From UBA8438 sp963934795 (GTDB lineage Bacteria; Acidobacteriota; Vicinamibacteria; Vicinamibacterales; UBA8438): a stretch of 64,000 nucleotides of DNA. The notes below the pieces were generated by a model, which made no database searches, was not told the origin of the DNA, and was given only the letters and a program-made list of their open reading frames with translations. The position numbers were made by a program, and so were the translations under genes. The stretch spans positions 1 through 64,000 of the forward strand of contig CAWWAF010000004.1 in assembly GCA_963934795.1 (NCBI GenBank), written 5' to 3'. Every line of letters starts with the position of its first letter. Positions within the stretch are counted from its first letter, which is position 1. Shown here one piece after another: positions 61,721-64,000 of the stretch.

Positions 61721-62242
61721 CTAGCCTCCGAAGCGCCGCGTCAGTCTGCGCCGGCGTAGCCGCCGACGCATGAGCACCTCCGGTGCGGCGCTCAATGCCA
61801 TCGCGACCCCGGCGGCGACCGCCGTGTTGGCCGCGGCTTGCGTCAAGACGCCCCCGTACGACGTCACCATCCGATCATCCGACAGTAAACCGTACAACCC
61901 GACGAAGCAGGCGGCGTGAACAAGCGAAGCAAAAAACACCACCAACGCCTGGTACCACGGTCGCGACACGTCGAACTGCACCGCAAAGGCGCCGACCGCA
62001 TACCCCAACAGCGTCTTCGTGAGCCCCCCGACGCCGATAACACCGCCGGACAAGGCGTCTTGAAGCAAGCCGCCAACGGTACCGGCCCACAACCCACCCA
62101 CCGGACCACTGGAGATCGCCACCAGCACGACCAGCACCAAGACCAGATCTACGGTCACCCCAATCCCGGCGAACAGCGGAGCCACCGTCGTTTGCACAGC
62201 CAGGGCCACCGCCAGCGCCAAGCCGACCCAGGCCGTCTTCAT
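61721..62242 (-). CDS. mreD: Rod-shape-determining protein MreD
   Basis: A 173-residue polytopic membrane protein, five or six helices (VGLALAVALAVQTTVAPLFAG at the start), in the mreD position between mreC and mrdA. MreD sequence is poorly conserved; the GPVGGLWAGTVGGLLQDALSGGVIGVGGLTKTLLGYAVGAF segment (landmark near residues 46-86) is characteristic. The stop of mreC and its ATG overlap by 4 nt. Confidence 0.9.
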   Translation of the reverse strand: MKTAWVGLALAVALAVQTTVAPLFAGIGVTVDLVLVLVVLVAISSGPVGGLWAGTVGGLLQDALSGGVIGVGGLTKTLLGYAVGAFAVQFDVSRPWYQALVVFFASLVHAACFVGLYGLLSDDRMVTSYGGVLTQAAANTAVAAGVAMALSAAPEVLMRRRLRRRRLTRRFGG

Positions 62243-63084
62243 CCGCCACCGGCCGCGGTCGTCGACGCGGTGGACTCCGCGACGATCACCAGCACATCTT
62301 CCAGGTCTCCGAAGGCAACCATCGGCCGCACGTGAATCGTCTGATAGAGACCGGCCCCCCCCCCGACCTCGGCCACCTGTCCCACCGGCACGCCTTTCGG
62401 ATACACACCATCTGCACCCGAGGTCACGACCATGTCTCCGACCCGAACGTCGTCCAGCTTCGACACGTATTCCATGCGAAGCAGGTCTTGGTCGAGGTCG
62501 CCCATCGCCACACCCTGCACACGGGTCCGTTCAATCAACACCCCGGCCGCGGCGCTCCGGTCGATCAACAGTTGCACCTTGGCCGCTCGGGAACCGGGGT
62601 CATTGAGCACCCGGCCAACCACCCCATCGGGCGAGACCACGGCTGCGTCGCGCAGCACGCCGTCGCCTGTACCCCGGTCAATGGTCACGGTACGGAAATA
62701 CGGTGTCGCGTCTCCCGCAATCACCCGAGCACTGACGGTCGAAAACGCGACATTGCGGCGAAACCCCAGCAGTTCTTCCAGGCCCCGAGCTCGCTGCGCC
62801 ATTGCACGTTCTCCCTGCAGCCGTAGCTGCAACTGAGCGACGTCCTCCCGCAGCTCGCTGTTCTCCGCTTCGACGGAGACAAGACCGACATATCCCTCCC
62901 ACAGGCCAGTCGCGCCCCCGATGGCCCGCGCGACGCCCCGCTGCACCTCCGAAAACACACCGAACGTCACGCCTTCCAGCAGGCGTACGCCGGACGGCGT
63001 GTTGACCTGGACGGAGATCAACACGAGGTGGCCGACGACCACAGCCAGCAGCAGGACGCCGGTGCGACGGCGCAATTTAGTCAA
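62239..63084 (-). CDS. mreC: Rod-shape-determining protein MreC
   Basis: 281 residues: one N-terminal membrane helix (GVLLLAVVVGHLVLISVQV), a coiled-coil (SVEAENSELREDVAQLQLRLQGERAMAQRARGLEELLGF region, about 70-110), then beta domains with VIAGDATPYFRTVTIDRGTGDGV and DDVRVGDMVVTSGADGVYPKGVPVG, as in MreC. It activates PBP2 in the periplasm. Its start lies 8 nt inside the mreB end. Confidence 0.94.
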   Translation of the reverse strand: MTKLRRRTGVLLLAVVVGHLVLISVQVNTPSGVRLLEGVTFGVFSEVQRGVARAIGGATGLWEGYVGLVSVEAENSELREDVAQLQLRLQGERAMAQRARGLEELLGFRRNVAFSTVSARVIAGDATPYFRTVTIDRGTGDGVLRDAAVVSPDGVVGRVLNDPGSRAAKVQLLIDRSAAAGVLIERTRVQGVAMGDLDQDLLRMEYVSKLDDVRVGDMVVTSGADGVYPKGVPVGQVAEVGGGAGLYQTIHVRPMVAFGDLEDVLVIVAESTASTTAAGGG

Positions 63085-64000
63085 TCGAAATCTTCCGCAA
63101 CAATGCGAACTCGGACAGCATCTGCCCGGCTCCCAGCACTACTGACGACAGCGGGTCATCCGCCATCGCGACGGGCAACCCCGTCTCTTCGCGCAATCGC
63201 TTGTCGAGGTTCTTCAGCAACGAGCCGCCACCAGTCAGCACAATGCCACGGTCGACGATATCGGCCGAGAGCTCGGGCGGCGTGCGCTCGAGTGCGACGC
63301 GGACCGCGTCGACGATCACGTTCACGGTCTCGGCCAGCGCCTCGCGAATCTCCTCGTCGGTGATCGTGATCGTCTTGGGCACCCCTTCAATAAGATGGCG
63401 CCCTTTGATTTCCATCGTGATCCGTTCGTCGAGGCCATACGCGGAACCGACCCGAATCTTGATGTTCTCGGCCGTTCGCTCGCCGATCAGCAAGTTATAG
63501 GTCTTCTTGATATACGAGATGATGGCCTCGTCCATCTCGTTTCCCGCGACCCGCACCGCCTTGCTGTAGACGATGCCAGCCAACGAAATCACCGCAATGT
63601 CGGTGGTCCCCCCGCCGACATCGACGATCATGTTGCCCGCCGGTTCGGTAATGGGCATCCCGGCCCCAATGGCGGCCGCCATCGCCTCTTCGACGAGAAA
63701 CACTTCGCTCGCCTTGGCCCGATAGGCGCTGTCCTTCACCGCACGTTTTTCAACCTGCGTAATTTCAGACGGCACCCCGATGACGATCCGCGGCCGCACC
63801 CAGACGGTCCGGTTGTGGGCCTTCTTGATGAAGTAGGTGAGCATCTTCTCCGTAATCTCGAAGTCGGCGATGACACCATCCTTCATCGGCTTGATGGCGA
63901 TGATGTTGCCGGGGGTCCGCCCCAACATGTCCTTCGCCTCACGCCCGACCGCCTCAATCGAACCATTGACTTTGTTGATGGCTACGATCGACGGCTCGTT
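63077..64000 (-). CDS. mreB: Rod-shape actin homologue MreB (5' end beyond window)
   Basis: 308 codons are visible to the window edge; the frame stays open from 64000. It reads ...NEPSIVAINKVNGSIEAVGREAKDMLGRTPGNI (start of visible part), then ATP-binding and actin-fold motifs MIVDVGGGTTDIAVISLAG, LIGERTAENIKI, ADIVDRGIVLTGGGSLL. It forms the filament that directs lateral wall growth. The first about 25 to 35 residues, including the start codon, are missing. First gene of mreB-mreC-mreD-mrdA-rodA-rng. Confidence 0.96.
   Translation of the reverse strand, partial: NEPSIVAINKVNGSIEAVGREAKDMLGRTPGNIIAIKPMKDGVIADFEITEKMLTYFIKKAHNRTVWVRPRIVIGVPSEITQVEKRAVKDSAYRAKASEVFLVEEAMAAAIGAGMPITEPAGNMIVDVGGGTTDIAVISLAGIVYSKAVRVAGNEMDEAIISYIKKTYNLLIGERTAENIKIRVGSAYGLDERITMEIKGRHLIEGVPKTITITDEEIREALAETVNVIVDAVRVALERTPPELSADIVDRGIVLTGGGSLLKNLDKRLREETGLPVAMADDPLSSVVLGAGQMLSEFALLRKISID

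Overview
The window is about 64 kb of GC-rich, gene-dense bacterial chromosome with no rRNA, recognised tRNA, CRISPR array, insertion sequence or phage gene. The content fits an Acidobacteriota genome, perhaps Vicinamibacteria. The pointers are an apparent bacillithiol-type reductase (YpdA), carboxypeptidase-regulatory-like secreted proteins, an M49 peptidase, DinB/DUF1572 paralogues, DUF2203, orphan nuoB/nuoI genes and a Gram-negative cell envelope (an outer-membrane-type beta-barrel and the MreBCD/PBP2/RodA set). The taxonomy is inferred from gene content; no marker gene could be searched.

Layout. 0-9 kb: PqqD-like protein and OPT peptide transporter (translationally coupled), MetF, a DUF3810 membrane metalloprotein, a molybdopterin oxidoreductase, an MFS exporter and YggX. 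9-13.4 kb: a minus-strand run of POT peptide transporter, a B12-binding radical SAM protein and an ATP-grasp ligase. The radical SAM gene is the most notable item here. Its apparent stop is a TGA inside a Cys-TGA-Ala-Glu-Pro motif, followed by a SECIS-like hairpin, so it is very probably a selenoprotein whose real end is 36 nt further on. 13.4-18.8 kb: LigD-type phosphoesterase, YvcK/CofD-like protein, DinB, YheT-like hydrolase, DUF72 (frameshifted), a transglutaminase-like protein and a 105-bp intergenic palindrome. 18.9-26.8 kb: a run with several broken genes (in-frame TGA in a carboxypeptidase-regulatory-like protein, amber-split anti-sigma factor, sigma factor lacking its N-terminus, frameshifted zinc-finger protein), a TlpA-like thioredoxin and a giant peptidase/PD40/beta-barrel protein. 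26.9-31.3 kb: TPR-retropepsin, a ferredoxin-nuoB-nuoI mini-cluster, DUF2203 and a UPF0173 metallohydrolase. 31.3-39.2 kb: lipA and lpdA (convergent), M49 peptidase, and an AAA ATPase/VWA/LON-domain set.

39-48.4 kb: an overlapping operon hbd-folE-(secreted protein)-ypdA, a PilZ protein, two ABC-2 type ATPase/permease pairs forming one four-gene operon, and an HD-domain protein. 48.4-56.8 kb: a GltP-type symporter, operon mtnA-tsaD-nudix, a CNT nucleoside transporter, a short plus-strand run of two uncharacterised genes, then DUF1572 and MGMT-domain genes, and a secreted protein. 56.8-64 kb: rng, rodA, mrdA (PBP2), mreD, mreC and mreB (cut by the window end), the rod-shape/elongasome cluster, all on the minus strand.

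Most functions are housekeeping. The items that merit follow-up are the selenoprotein radical SAM/ATP-grasp pair, the cluster of disrupted genes around 16.9-26.8 kb (real decay or base-calling errors), the 105-bp palindrome, a possible structured RNA near 23.0-23.25 kb, and the isolated nuoB/nuoI genes.
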